From NCBI GenBank assembly GCA_027449965.1, contig DAIDKP010000026.1, positions 186,001-250,000 on the forward strand: 64,000 nt of DNA, read 5' to 3'. The translations under genes and the position numbers were made by a program. This document shows, piece after piece, positions 36,103 to 45,260 of the stretch (position 1 is its first letter; every line of letters begins with the position of its first letter). The notes beneath the pieces were generated by a model. That model made no database searches and was not told where the DNA came from. It saw only the letters and a list, made by a program, of their open reading frames with translations. The DNA is from Acidobacteriaceae bacterium. Its GTDB lineage: Bacteria; Acidobacteriota; Terriglobia; Terriglobales; Acidobacteriaceae.

Positions 36103-37872
36103 ATGCCGTGCGATGCGGGGATGATTTGGATGGAAGAGAAGCGGAGAGGTGGGCGCGCAGCGGATCAGAATCTTTCGCAGGGATCGTGTGAGTTGCTGCG
36201 TGGTCTGGTGCGCTCACTGCCGGAGGCTGTGGCGGTGACGCGGGGCGAAGAGGTGATCTTCGTCAATCCTGAGTTTACCGAACTGTTTGGATATACGCCG
36301 AAGCAGGTGATTGGGGCTTTGCTGCGCGATTTGCTGGTTCCGGAAGAGCGCAGAGAAGAGTCTTTGACGTTGCTGGAGTTGGCGCGTCGTCGCGGGCGTG
36401 TGGCCATTGATACGGTGCGGATGGATTCCCGTGGCAATCCTGTGGATGTGTCGATTGCGCTTGCAGTCTTTCAGGAGGACGGTCAGGAGCCGGGGCTGAT
36501 TGCGAGCTTTCGGGATATTCGCGGTCGACGGCAGAGTGAGGCGCGATTGCAGCACTACGCTCTGCATGATGTGTTGACGGGACTGCCGAATCGAGCGTTA
36601 TTTCTGGATCGGTTGAAGCTGGCGATGGCGCGGCGCGCACGTCGACGCAACCAGAATTGCGCCGTGATGTTTGTCGATCTGGACCGATTCAAGGAGATCA
36701 ACGATCTTCATGGTCATGCAGCGGGAGATGCGTTGCTGGTGGAGGTGGCCGAACGGTTGCGTGGGGCCTTGCGCCCGCATGATACGGCGGCGCGGCTGAG
36801 CGGCGATGAGTTTGCGCTGTTGCTGGACAACCTGACATCGATGGATGACCTGCGCGTGATAGCTGCGCGAATTCTGGCAGAGTTTCAGAGGACGTTTGTG
36901 CTGGAAGGCAAGATGCTTGCCGTGGGCGCGAGCATCGGCGTGGCGATGTGTGCCGAGGATCATCAGCTTCCGGAGCAACTGTTGCGGGATGCTGATTTTG
37001 CGATGTATCGCGCGAAGCAGCAGGGTGGGCTGCGGTGTGAGATCTTCGATTCGCAGATGCAGGTGCATCTGATTCTGCGCAATGAGCGCGAGTCTGAGAT
37101 GCGAGCGCTGCTGGACCGGCGGGATTTTGCGGTGTGGTATCAGCCGTACTATCATCTGCAATCCGGAACGCTGCAGGGATTTGAGTCGCTGCTGCGGTGG
37201 AGGCGGCAGAATGGCACGTATGAGTCCCTGCAGGAGATGTTGCAGGTGGCCGACCATGCCGGCTATGCGATGCACCTGAATCGGGAGACGATGCGGACCA
37301 GTTGCGAGCAGTTGCAGGCGTGGTCTCAGCAGTGGCGGGATCGGACGTTTTCGCTGAGCATCAATCTTTCAGCGCGGCAACTGTACCATCCGGAGTTGCT
37401 TGGGCTTTTTTCTTCGGTGTTGGAGTCGTCATCGATTGATCCGCATCGGTTGATTGTGGAGATCTCCGAAGGTGCGCTGAGTGAAGATCCGAAAGCGGCG
37501 CTGCGCATTGTGGATCGACTGGCGGAGCGCGGAGTGCAAATTGCGGTGGATAATTTTGGATCACAGCTTGCGCCGCTGAGTCAGTTGCTGCGGTTTCCGA
37601 TTGACATCATCAAGCTGGATCGCGAGTTGGTGGCTTCCGTGAGTTTGAATGGAAAGCACCAGGCCGCGCTACGCTCGATCACCGAGCTGGGACACTCCCT
37701 GGGACTGACGGTTTTTGCGCAGGGCGTGGAAGATGCGGCACAGATGGAAGCGCTGCGAGCCGCAGGTTGCGATATCGTGCAGGGATACCTGTTTGCCCCC
37801 GCTCTGGAGCCTGGAGCGGCAACGCATCTGCTGACGCAGCAGAGCGGGTCGCCGGCATGGGGGCAGGCGTAG
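36103..37872 (+). CDS. PAS-GGDEF-EAL protein with degenerate EAL domain
   Basis: 589 aa, cytoplasmic. PAS domain (about 28-140, VTRGEEVIFVNPEFTELFGY), GGDEF domain (about 150-310) with RLSGDEFALLL and an RxxD inhibitory site (RPHD) five residues before it, and an EAL domain (about 330-580). In the EAL domain the first motif is ESLLRW, NLS and the ISE Glu are kept, but the DD pair is DN (AVDNFGSQ) and the AEGVE motif is AQGVE. The cyclase half looks competent and the phosphodiesterase half looks weak or purely c-di-GMP-sensing. Start ATG 36103 or 36121 cannot be separated. It precedes rapZ. Confidence 0.88.
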   Translation: MPCDAGMIWMEEKRRGGRAADQNLSQGSCELLRGLVRSLPEAVAVTRGEEVIFVNPEFTELFGYTPKQVIGALLRDLLVPEERREESLTLLELARRRGRVAIDTVRMDSRGNPVDVSIALAVFQEDGQEPGLIASFRDIRGRRQSEARLQHYALHDVLTGLPNRALFLDRLKLAMARRARRRNQNCAVMFVDLDRFKEINDLHGHAAGDALLVEVAERLRGALRPHDTAARLSGDEFALLLDNLTSMDDLRVIAARILAEFQRTFVLEGKMLAVGASIGVAMCAEDHQLPEQLLRDADFAMYRAKQQGGLRCEIFDSQMQVHLILRNERESEMRALLDRRDFAVWYQPYYHLQSGTLQGFESLLRWRRQNGTYESLQEMLQVADHAGYAMHLNRETMRTSCEQLQAWSQQWRDRTFSLSINLSARQLYHPELLGLFSSVLESSSIDPHRLIVEISEGALSEDPKAALRIVDRLAERGVQIAVDNFGSQLAPLSQLLRFPIDIIKLDRELVASVSLNGKHQAALRSITELGHSLGLTVFAQGVEDAAQMEALRAAGCDIVQGYLFAPALEPGAATHLLTQQSGSPAWGQA

Positions 37873-37959
37873 AACGGCGCGGTGGTGGCGCTTTTGACCG
37901 CTGGTCGCTGGCTGCAAATTTTGTATCGTCGGACGCTCAAAAGCATTGCCGCGTGCATG

Positions 37960-37965
37960 TACGAT
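37960..37965 (+). promoter_or_regulatory. Candidate -10 box of rapZ, leaderless spacing
   Basis: TACGAT ends 6 nt before ATG 37972. Confidence 0.4.
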
Positions 37966-37971
37966 ACACGC

Positions 37972-38916
37972 ATGGCCGATGATTCACTCCGAGACGAGAA
38001 AGCTGCGCCGCCAGGCAAACACTCGTTGGCGGGCGAAGAAAAACTGTTGGTGGTAGTGACGGGAATCTCGGGCGCTGGCAAGGGTTCGGCGCTGAAGGCG
38101 TTTGAGGATCTTGGCTTCTATTCGGTGGAAAATCTGCCGCTGGAACTGCTGCTGGCATTTGCGGATCTGATTCGCGATTCGACGGAGATGGCACGCGCGG
38201 CGATTGTGGTGGATGTGCGCGAGGGGCCGGCGCTGGATCGATTGCCTTCGATTCTGCAACAGGTGCGGCAGCGGTTGCGCACGACGGTGTTATTTCTGGA
38301 TGCTTCCGATGCGGTGCTGATTCGTCGCTACTCGGAGACGCGCCGACCGCATCCGTTGAGTTTTACGGAGGTGAGCCGGTCACAGGTGGTGACGCGTTCG
38401 ATTACTGATGAGCGACAGATGCTGGATGCGGTGCGTAATATGGCCGACAGCATTGTCGATACCTCCGGGCTGAATGTGCATGAGCTGCGCGCGTATATTC
38501 AGGCGCGGTTTCATCCTCAGTCGGAGGATGCGCGGGAGCGCGGCCAGATGCTGGTGACGTGCCTGAGTTTCGGCTTCAAAAATGGTGTACCGCTGGATGC
38601 GGATCTGCTGTTTGATGTGCGTTTTTTGCCGAATCCGCACTTTGTGCCCGAGTTTCGCAGACATACGGGACTGGACCCGGCGGTGGCAGAGTATATTTGC
38701 GGATTTCCGCAGTCGTCGGAGTTTCTGGAGCGAACGATGGGGCTGCTGGATTTTCTGCTGCCGCACTATCTGCGCGAAGGGAAGAGCTATCTGACGATTG
38801 GATTTGGCTGCACGGGCGGGCAGCATAGGTCTGTGATGATGGCCGAGGAGTTTGCCAAGCGACTGGGTGAGCAGGGCTTTCGCGTGAAGGCGCTGCATCG
38901 CGATATGCCGCGGTGA
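37972..38916 (+). CDS. rapZ: RNase adapter protein RapZ / YvcJ family nucleotide-binding protein
   Basis: 314 aa. Walker A VVTGISGAGKGSALKAFED at about 26-45, FYSVENLPLELL, FLDASDAVLIRRYSETRRPHPL, and the C-terminal domain with SFGFKNGVPLDADLLFDVRF, GLDPAV, and IGFGCTGGQHRSVMMAE. In E. coli it controls the GlmZ/GlmS pathway with RNase E; in other phyla only GTP/ATP binding is established. ATG 37972 is favoured over 37957 because TACGAT lies 6 nt before it. Confidence 0.93.
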   Translation: MADDSLRDEKAAPPGKHSLAGEEKLLVVVTGISGAGKGSALKAFEDLGFYSVENLPLELLLAFADLIRDSTEMARAAIVVDVREGPALDRLPSILQQVRQRLRTTVLFLDASDAVLIRRYSETRRPHPLSFTEVSRSQVVTRSITDERQMLDAVRNMADSIVDTSGLNVHELRAYIQARFHPQSEDARERGQMLVTCLSFGFKNGVPLDADLLFDVRFLPNPHFVPEFRRHTGLDPAVAEYICGFPQSSEFLERTMGLLDFLLPHYLREGKSYLTIGFGCTGGQHRSVMMAEEFAKRLGEQGFRVKALHRDMPR

Positions 38917-38935
38917 ATTTGCGCCGGACCGAAGA

Positions 38936-38951
38936 GCGCTCAGCTGAGCGC
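38936..38951. promoter_or_regulatory. 16-bp perfect palindrome upstream of the ABC exporter gene
   Basis: GCGCTCAGCTGAGCGC is perfectly self-complementary. A TACAAT box (38960-38965) follows 8 bp later, so the palindrome covers the place of a -35 element. It fits an operator for a dimeric regulator; it is short of T's and so is not a terminator for rapZ. Confidence 0.5.
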
Positions 38952-39045
38952 GGGACGGATACAATACTGGGATGAGTCAGGTGAAACCAGCAATGCTTCG
39001 GAGGGTGCTTCGAAGTCAGACAGAGTCCGTAACGGAGGCCATCCG

Positions 39046-40896
39046 TTGACCCGTTCTCTGCGCCTGTTGCGCTATGTGTTGCCCTACTCGTTTCAGGCTT
39101 TGCTGGGCATCATTCTGCTGGCTGCGGTGGGAATGCTGGAGGCGCTGCGGTTGCTGATTCTGGGGCCGGTGCTGAAGACGGTGCTGAACCCTGGAACGCC
39201 GGGCAACACTATCACGCTGCTGCCGAATCTCAGTGGTCCCTGGCGTATGAATCTGCTGCAATGGGTTCCGCGGGGCATTCATCTGCACAATGCGTGGGCG
39301 GTGGTGGCGGTGGCGCTGATTGGCTCGACTCTGCTCAAGGGGATTTGCGATTTCAGCGGGACGTATCTGGTGAACTATGCCGGATATGGGATGATTACCG
39401 ATCTTCGCAATGATCTGTATGAGACGATTCTGCGCAGCTCGGCAAGTTTTTTCCATCGACACGCGACGGGAACGATTCTCTCGACGTTGATCAACGATGT
39501 GGAGCGAGTGCAGACGGCCGTGAGCGCGGTGCTGGGAGATTTTCTCCAGCAGATTTTTACTTTTCTTTTTACGATGGCCGCGGTGATTGCGCTGGGTGGT
39601 CGGCTGAGCTGGGCGCTGCTGATCTTTGTGCCGGTGGTGATTACTTCAGCGCGCAAGATTGGGCGCTCGGTGCGCGTTCGCACGCGCACCGGGCAGGATC
39701 GCGTGGCGGAGATTCAGAATATCCTGCATGAGACGATCACGGGCAATCGGATCGTCAAAGCGTTTTCGACCGAGATCTGGGAGATTCTGCGATTCAAGAA
39801 AGCGGCGCGTCGGCTCTTTCGCGCGAACCTGCACTCGGTGCGTGTGCAGTCGATCAGTTCGCCGCTGATGGATGTGATTGGCTCGGTGGCGATTGTGCTG
39901 CTGCTGCTGATTGGCCGCAACGAGATCAAGGCTGGACGGATGGAGATGCAGACCTTTGTGGTCTTCATTATTGCGCTGTTCAAGCTCTATGATCCGGTTC
40001 GAAAGTTTGCTTATTTTTACAACAGCTTTCAGCAGGCGATGGGCGCTTCGGTTTCGATCTTTGAATTTTTTGAGATTGAGAACGATGTGGCGGAGCAACC
40101 GCGAGCGCATGTTCTGAAGGGCTTTCACGATCGTATCGAGTTTGATCATGTCGGCTTTCGCTACAGCAGTGAGGACGGCGAGCATCCGATCCTGCATGAC
40201 ATCAACCTGAGTGTACATCGGGGAGAGATGCTGGCGCTGGTGGGGCCAAGTGGCGCAGGTAAATCGACGCTGGTGAACCTGTTGCCGCGTTTCTATGATG
40301 TGTCGGAAGGACGACTGCGGATTGACGGCAGGGATGTTCGAGAGCTGACACTGGATTCGCTGCGAGGACAGATCGCGCAGGTGACGCAGGAGACGGTGCT
40401 GTTCAACGATACGGTGCGCAACAACATCGCCTATGGTCAGCCGGAGACTGCGCAACGAATGGTGGAAGAGGCGGCGCGCAATGCTCTGGCGCATGACTTC
40501 ATTCTGCGGATGCCACAGGGCTATGACACGGTGATTGGCGAGAAGGGATTTCGCCTGTCTGGAGGCGAACGGCAGCGGATTGCGATTGCGCGTGCGATTC
40601 TGAAAAATGCGCCGATTCTGATTCTGGATGAAGCGACCTCGGCGTTGGATGCGGAGAGCGAATCGCTGGTGCAGTCGGCGCTGGCGAATCTGATGCAGGG
40701 TCGAACAGCGATTGTGATTGCACACCGGCTGTCTACGGTGCGGATGGCGAATCGCATAGCGGTGATTGAGGATGGACGGATTACGGCCATTGCGCCACAT
40801 GAGGAACTACTGCGAGTTTCCGCTACCTATCAACGATTGAGCCAGTTGCAGTTTTTGAGCGTTCCCGAGCCTGCCTTGGCGGCGGACGGCAAATGA
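39046..40896 (+). CDS. MsbA-like ABC exporter (membrane and ATPase domains fused)
   Basis: 616 aa. Six membrane helices in the first 330 residues, then an ATPase domain with GPSGAGKSTLVNLLPRFYDV, signature RLSGGERQRIAIARAIL, Walker B ILILDEATSALD and HRLSTV. Homodimeric exporter of the MsbA type, likely moving lipid A or another lipid; true substrate unproven. The start is a TTG at 39046 with GGAGG 7 nt upstream, a strong SD that decides the start. First of a run of core genes. Confidence 0.9.
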   Translation: MTRSLRLLRYVLPYSFQALLGIILLAAVGMLEALRLLILGPVLKTVLNPGTPGNTITLLPNLSGPWRMNLLQWVPRGIHLHNAWAVVAVALIGSTLLKGICDFSGTYLVNYAGYGMITDLRNDLYETILRSSASFFHRHATGTILSTLINDVERVQTAVSAVLGDFLQQIFTFLFTMAAVIALGGRLSWALLIFVPVVITSARKIGRSVRVRTRTGQDRVAEIQNILHETITGNRIVKAFSTEIWEILRFKKAARRLFRANLHSVRVQSISSPLMDVIGSVAIVLLLLIGRNEIKAGRMEMQTFVVFIIALFKLYDPVRKFAYFYNSFQQAMGASVSIFEFFEIENDVAEQPRAHVLKGFHDRIEFDHVGFRYSSEDGEHPILHDINLSVHRGEMLALVGPSGAGKSTLVNLLPRFYDVSEGRLRIDGRDVRELTLDSLRGQIAQVTQETVLFNDTVRNNIAYGQPETAQRMVEEAARNALAHDFILRMPQGYDTVIGEKGFRLSGGERQRIAIARAILKNAPILILDEATSALDAESESLVQSALANLMQGRTAIVIAHRLSTVRMANRIAVIEDGRITAIAPHEELLRVSATYQRLSQLQFLSVPEPALAADGK

Positions 40897-40936
40897 TGGA
40901 TGACAGGCAGGAAGAATTTTTTGGCAAGGAACAGCG

Positions 40937-41932
40937 ATGAATCCAACGATGGAAACGGAACAAGGGGCGGGCCTGACCGCGGCGGGCAGTGCGGAAGAGA
41001 GCTTCTCTGCTGCGGAGAGCTGCGCCAGCGTGTATTCGATGACGGGCTTTGCCGGATCAACGAGCGCAGTTGTGCTGCCCCAGATGGGCGAGACGCGCGT
41101 GCTGCTGGCATTGAAGAGCGTGAATCATCGTTTTCTGGATATTCAGCTGCGGCTGCCGACGGGATATGACGCGCTGGAGATGGAGCTTCGGCGCGTTCTG
41201 AAGGAAGAGTTTGTGCGAGGCCACATCGAGTTTGGCCTGACGCTGGATCGCAACGCGCAGCGCGGATTCACTTTGAACCGAACGGCGCTGTCGGCCTGCG
41301 TGGATGCGTTTCGTAGCGCAGCACGAGAATACACACTGGATGCGCAGCCGGATCTGAATGTGCTGCTGCGATTGCCTGGAGTGTTGCAGCAGGAGGCGAT
41401 GTATAGCGAAGAGGATCAGAAGGCGCTGGCGGAGTTTGTGGTGGAAGAGACGCGGCGCCTGATTCCCAAACTGAAGGCGATGCGTGCGCGTGAGGGAAGG
41501 GAGCTTGCGCGACTGTTGCGGCGGGCCATGCTGGAGATGGACGAGATCGTGCAAAGTCTGGAGCGGTTGCATCCTGAGATCGCGGCTCGACATGAGCAAC
41601 GGCTGCAACAAAAGGTGACGGCGTTGATTGGCAGCGAAGTGAGTCGCCAGCGGCTGCTGGAAGAGGTGGCGCTGCTGGCGGATCGCAACGATGTGAGCGA
41701 GGAATTGCAGCGATTGCACACCCATATTCAGCATTTCTGTGAGTTGCTGGAGCAGGGCGGTGAGGTTGGCAAGAAGCTGGATTTTCTGTTGCAGGAGCTG
41801 AATCGCGAAGCGAATACGCTGCTGTCGAAGACGACCGGGATTGCGGGCAAGGGAACGGAAGTGACGGAACTTGGACTGGCGCTGAAGGCGAATATCGAAA
41901 AGGCGCGCGAACAGATTCAGAATCTGGAATAG
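40937..41932 (+). CDS. yicC: YicC/YloC family endoribonuclease
   Basis: 331 aa. After a variable 30-residue head comes SMTGFAGSTS, the family hallmark, then LKSVNHRFLDIQLRLP, and the C-terminal DUF1732 part with LLEQGGEVGKKLDFLLQELNREANTLLSKT. RNase activity is reported for E. coli YicC. It sits directly before gmk, the usual order in many bacteria. Confidence 0.93.
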   Translation: MNPTMETEQGAGLTAAGSAEESFSAAESCASVYSMTGFAGSTSAVVLPQMGETRVLLALKSVNHRFLDIQLRLPTGYDALEMELRRVLKEEFVRGHIEFGLTLDRNAQRGFTLNRTALSACVDAFRSAAREYTLDAQPDLNVLLRLPGVLQQEAMYSEEDQKALAEFVVEETRRLIPKLKAMRAREGRELARLLRRAMLEMDEIVQSLERLHPEIAARHEQRLQQKVTALIGSEVSRQRLLEEVALLADRNDVSEELQRLHTHIQHFCELLEQGGEVGKKLDFLLQELNREANTLLSKTTGIAGKGTEVTELGLALKANIEKAREQIQNLE

Positions 41933-41959
41933 CATCAGACAGGTTGAGAGTCGGCGTTT

Positions 41960-42742
41960 GTGTGGCAAGGGATCAGAAAGATTGCGCAGGAGGAAAAATC
42001 GCGCTTGGCAGGAATTCTTTTCATCATCTCGGCACCTTCGGGTTCGGGGAAAAGCACGCTGGTGAATGCGCTGCGTTCGCAGGTGGGCGGGCTGGATTTT
42101 TCGATCTCCTGGACGACGCGTAAACCGCGCGGATCAGAGGAGGATGGTCGTGAGTACCACTTCACCTCACGAGAGACTTTTGAGTCGATGCGTGATGCGG
42201 GAGAGTTTCTGGAGTATGCCGAGGTCTTTGGCAACTACTATGGAACGGCGCGGCGCTCGCTGGATGAGGCACGAGCTGCGGGGCGCGATTTGCTGCTGGA
42301 TATCGATGTGCAGGGTGCGCGGCAGGTGGTGGCGCGATTGCCACAGGCGGTGACGATCTTCATTGCGCCTCCCAACCCAAAGGTGTTGCGAACGCGATTA
42401 CGCAATCGTAGTCGCGCGGAGGGGCATGTCGATGAGCAAATTCTCTTTCGCAGGCTGAGCGAGGCGAGCAGGGAGATTGAGAATTGTCACGAATATCGAT
42501 ATATTCTGGTCAACGACGTTCTGGAGCGCGCAGTGGCTCAACTGGAAGCGATCGTCGTTGTCGAACGCATACTTCAGTCGGGTGGAGTGGTCGATCTGGA
42601 GCATCGTCGCGATTTTGAGATTGCTGAAAGCTGCCTGGAGCGCAATGTGCGGGAACGCCTGCAGCCGGTGTTGGAAGCCTTTGGCATCGGCCCACGTGGC
42701 AGTGAGCAACGCTATCTTTTTCTGGAGGATGCGGATGATTGA
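41960..42742 (+). CDS. gmk: Guanylate kinase
   Basis: 260 aa from a GTG at 41960. Converts GMP to GDP. P-loop IISAPSGSGKSTLVNAL, GMP-binding SWTTRKPRGSEEDGREYHF, LEYAEVFGNYYGT and LLLDIDVQGARQV. About 50 residues longer than E. coli Gmk, the extra lying mostly at the C-terminus (residues 210-260). A shorter start just before LAGILFIISAP is possible. Overlaps rpoZ by 8 nt. Confidence 0.93.
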   Translation: MWQGIRKIAQEEKSRLAGILFIISAPSGSGKSTLVNALRSQVGGLDFSISWTTRKPRGSEEDGREYHFTSRETFESMRDAGEFLEYAEVFGNYYGTARRSLDEARAAGRDLLLDIDVQGARQVVARLPQAVTIFIAPPNPKVLRTRLRNRSRAEGHVDEQILFRRLSEASREIENCHEYRYILVNDVLERAVAQLEAIVVVERILQSGGVVDLEHRRDFEIAESCLERNVRERLQPVLEAFGIGPRGSEQRYLFLEDADD

Positions 42743-42989
42743 CGGAACCCCGGACGAACCGATGATAGAGACGAACTTCAGCTCGAACTATCGCAAGGTG
42801 ATGGTGGCGGCACGACGAGCGCGGCAGTTGCAAGGCGGCGCTCCGCCGCTGGTGACAAGCAAAAGCAACAAGGCCTGTCGTCAGGCTCAGGATGAGATTC
42901 GTGCGGGAAAGATCTCGTATGTGCAGACTGGTTTACCGCCAGAAAGTCTGGATACGGATGACAGCGGGATTCCGATTCTGGCGGTGTAG
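42735..42989 (+). CDS. rpoZ: RNA polymerase omega subunit
   Basis: 84 aa. The omega pattern is YRKVMVAARRARQLQGGAPPL followed by a basic patch and AQDEIRAGKISY. The track gives a longer 42477 start inside gmk. ATG 42735 has GGAGG 6 nt upstream, within gmk, and overlaps its stop by 8 nt, so it is translationally coupled. Omega assists RNA polymerase assembly and, in some bacteria, ppGpp binding. Gene order gmk-rpoZ-coaBC is standard. Confidence 0.9.
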   Translation: MIDGTPDEPMIETNFSSNYRKVMVAARRARQLQGGAPPLVTSKSNKACRQAQDEIRAGKISYVQTGLPPESLDTDDSGIPILAV

Positions 42990-43031
42990 CGCCCGGGGAC
43001 GAACGGTGAGATGGAATCGCGCGCTTCGGGA

Positions 43032-43037
43032 TACAAT
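43032..43037 (+). promoter_or_regulatory. Candidate -10 box of coaBC, leaderless spacing
   Basis: TACAAT ends 6 nt before ATG 43044. It implies an internal promoter inside the yicC-gmk-rpoZ run. Confidence 0.5.
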
Positions 43038-43043
43038 CGCACT

Positions 43044-44378
43044 ATGAAGGTGATGGTTGGCGTCTCCGGGGGCATAGCTGCATACAAGGCAGCAGAATTG
43101 GTTCGCGCTCTCCAACGTCATGCGCTGGATGTGCGCGTGACGATGACCCAGGCTGCGACGCGGTTTGTGCAGCCGCTCACGTTTGCTGCGCTGACCGGAC
43201 ATCGGGTGATGACCAGCTTGTGGGAGATGCCCGGCAATGGTGGTCCGGAAGCTCCGATTGATCACATTGCCGAGGCTCAGTGGGCCGACTTGCTGGTGGT
43301 GGCACCAGCGACGGCAGATGTTCTTGCGCGATTTGCACACGGAATCGCCGACGATTTTCTGACAACGATGTATCTGGCGACGCCAGCGCCAGTGGTGGTG
43401 GCTCCGGCGATGAATTCTGTGATGTGGGAGCACGCGGCGACACAGGTCAATGTAGAGAAGCTGCGCGAGCGCGGTGTGCGTGTGGTGGAGCCGGATGCGG
43501 GCCAGCTTGCCTGTGGGATGGTGGGTCCGGGGCGCATGGCCGAGCCGGAGCAGATTGCGAATGTGGTGCTGAATGCGCTGGGTCGAAGTCACGATCTGGC
43601 GGGTGAAGTGGTGTTGATTACCGCAGCAGGAACGCGGGAAGCGCTGGACCCGGTGCGCTTTCTGGGCAATCGATCAAGCGGCAAGATGGGATATGCGCTG
43701 GCTGAGGCGGCGCAGAGCCGCGGGGCGCGTGTGGTCCTGGTGAGCGGTCCTTCGGCACTGCATCCGCCGATTCACTGCGAGTTGGTGCGCGTGACGACCG
43801 CCGAAGAGATGCGTCAGGCCGTGCTGACGAGACAAGCGGAAGCGACGCTGATTATCAAATCCGCTGCGGTTGCCGATTATCGCCCGGTGGTGGTGGCGGA
43901 GCAGAAGATGCGTCGACAGGGGCCGCTGACACTGGAGTTGCAGCCGACGGAGGATATTCTGGCGGAGGTGGTGCGTCGGCGCAGGCCAGGACAACTGATT
44001 GTGGGCTTTGCGGCAGAGACCGAAGACTCCGTGGAACAGGGCCGCGCGAAGCTGCTGCGGAAGGGCGCGGATGCCATTGTGGTGAATGATGTGGGCCGCG
44101 AGGATATCGGTTTTGACTCTGACCACAATGCGGCAACGTTTCTGACGCTGAGCACGGCGATTGATCTGCCGTTTATGCCGAAGCGCAAGCTGGCAGACAG
44201 GATTCTGGATGAGATTGTGGGGCTGCGGCGTCCGCAGTCTCTGCTGGTGGAGTTGTCTTCGACAGAACTGGAGTTGCAGAGGGAGACGCATGTGCGAGAG
44301 GGAAGTGCCGTGCAGCAGGATGAGACGGTGCTGCGTGAGTCTGCTGCGCCCAGACGCAAAGCGCTCATGATCGAATAG
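43044..44378 (+). CDS. coaBC: Bifunctional phosphopantothenoylcysteine decarboxylase / phosphopantothenate-cysteine ligase CoaBC
   Basis: 444 aa. CoaC flavoprotein half (about 1-185): VGVSGGIAAYKAAELVRAL, catalytic His region PIDHIAEAQWADLLVVAPAT, PAMNSVMW and the active Cys in GQLACGMVGPGRMAEP. CoaB half: ITAAGTREALDPVRFLGNRS, SGKMGYALAEAA, KSAAVADYRP and LIVGFAAET. Makes 4'-phosphopantetheine from phosphopantothenate and Cys for CoA. Start at 43044 (MKVMVGVSGG) fits homologues; the track ATG at 43011 is possible. Confidence 0.95.
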   Translation: MKVMVGVSGGIAAYKAAELVRALQRHALDVRVTMTQAATRFVQPLTFAALTGHRVMTSLWEMPGNGGPEAPIDHIAEAQWADLLVVAPATADVLARFAHGIADDFLTTMYLATPAPVVVAPAMNSVMWEHAATQVNVEKLRERGVRVVEPDAGQLACGMVGPGRMAEPEQIANVVLNALGRSHDLAGEVVLITAAGTREALDPVRFLGNRSSGKMGYALAEAAQSRGARVVLVSGPSALHPPIHCELVRVTTAEEMRQAVLTRQAEATLIIKSAAVADYRPVVVAEQKMRRQGPLTLELQPTEDILAEVVRRRRPGQLIVGFAAETEDSVEQGRAKLLRKGADAIVVNDVGREDIGFDSDHNAATFLTLSTAIDLPFMPKRKLADRILDEIVGLRRPQSLLVELSSTELELQRETHVREGSAVQQDETVLRESAAPRRKALMIE

Positions 44379-44379
44379 C

Positions 44380-45249
44380 ATGGATGCAATCAACCGTATG
44401 GACACGGGTATGGACACGGGCACCCAGGTTGAATGGAGGACCGCGCTCGAAGCGCGTCTGCGTTTTTATCGTGATCTTGGCGTGGCGGAATTCTATCGGC
44501 GCGAGGCTCCGGAAACAATCATGAATGCGCTGGCCGCTCCTGCCGCGGCTGCCCCGTCGTCGAATTTGATTGCAAATCCTGGTTCATCACAAGTTGGGGC
44601 TACTGCTCCCCCGGAGGCTGTTATCGCACGTGAGTCTGTTTTGTTATCTGCCGACAGAGTGGTGCTGCCGCCCGCTGAGCGCGGAGCCGCGCTGGAGGTG
44701 CTACGTGCGGAGATTGGCGACTGTACACGCTGCAAATTGCATGAGGGCCGCAATAAACTGGTCTTTGGCGACGGTGATCCGGCAGCGCGGCTGATGTTTG
44801 TGGGTGAAGGACCGGGTGCGGATGAAGATGCGCAGGGAATTCCGTTTGTGGGCCGCGGCGGACAGTTGCTGAACAACATGATTGGCGCGATGGGACTGCG
44901 GCGCGATCAGGTCTATATTGCCAATGTGGTGAAGTGCCGTCCGCCGGGCAATCGCACGCCGGAAAGCGATGAAGGCGCGACCTGCTCTCCGTTTTTGCTG
45001 CGGCAGATTGAGGTGGTTGCGCCGGAGGTGGTGGTGGCGCTGGGGCAGACGGCGGTGACGTGGCTGACGGGGCAGAAACGTCCGCTGAATGCGTGGCGTG
45101 GCACGGTGCACAACCTGCAAGGCCGGAAGCTGATTGTGACCTATCATCCGGCGTATCTGTTGCGCGACCCGAACCAGAAGAAGTTTGCCTGGGAGGATCT
45201 GCAACTGGCGATGCGAGAGCTGGGTTTGCAGCCGCCGCAGAGGAGATAG
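44380..45249 (+). CDS. Uracil-DNA glycosylase, family 4-type (Fe-S)
   Basis: 289 aa, starting 1 nt after the coaBC stop. An N-terminal 100-residue head is variable; the catalytic domain starts at CTRCKLHEGRNKLVFGDGD with motif A GEGPGADEDAQGIPFVGRGG and motif B HPAYLLRDPNQKK. Four Cys (CTRC, KCRPPGNR, ATCSPFL) match the 4Fe-4S ligands of family 4. Removes uracil from DNA. Co-transcribed with coaBC; converges on ppgK with an 11-nt gap. Confidence 0.9.
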   Translation: MDAINRMDTGMDTGTQVEWRTALEARLRFYRDLGVAEFYRREAPETIMNALAAPAAAAPSSNLIANPGSSQVGATAPPEAVIARESVLLSADRVVLPPAERGAALEVLRAEIGDCTRCKLHEGRNKLVFGDGDPAARLMFVGEGPGADEDAQGIPFVGRGGQLLNNMIGAMGLRRDQVYIANVVKCRPPGNRTPESDEGATCSPFLLRQIEVVAPEVVVALGQTAVTWLTGQKRPLNAWRGTVHNLQGRKLIVTYHPAYLLRDPNQKKFAWEDLQLAMRELGLQPPQRR

Positions 45250-45260
45250 CGCAGGGCGAG

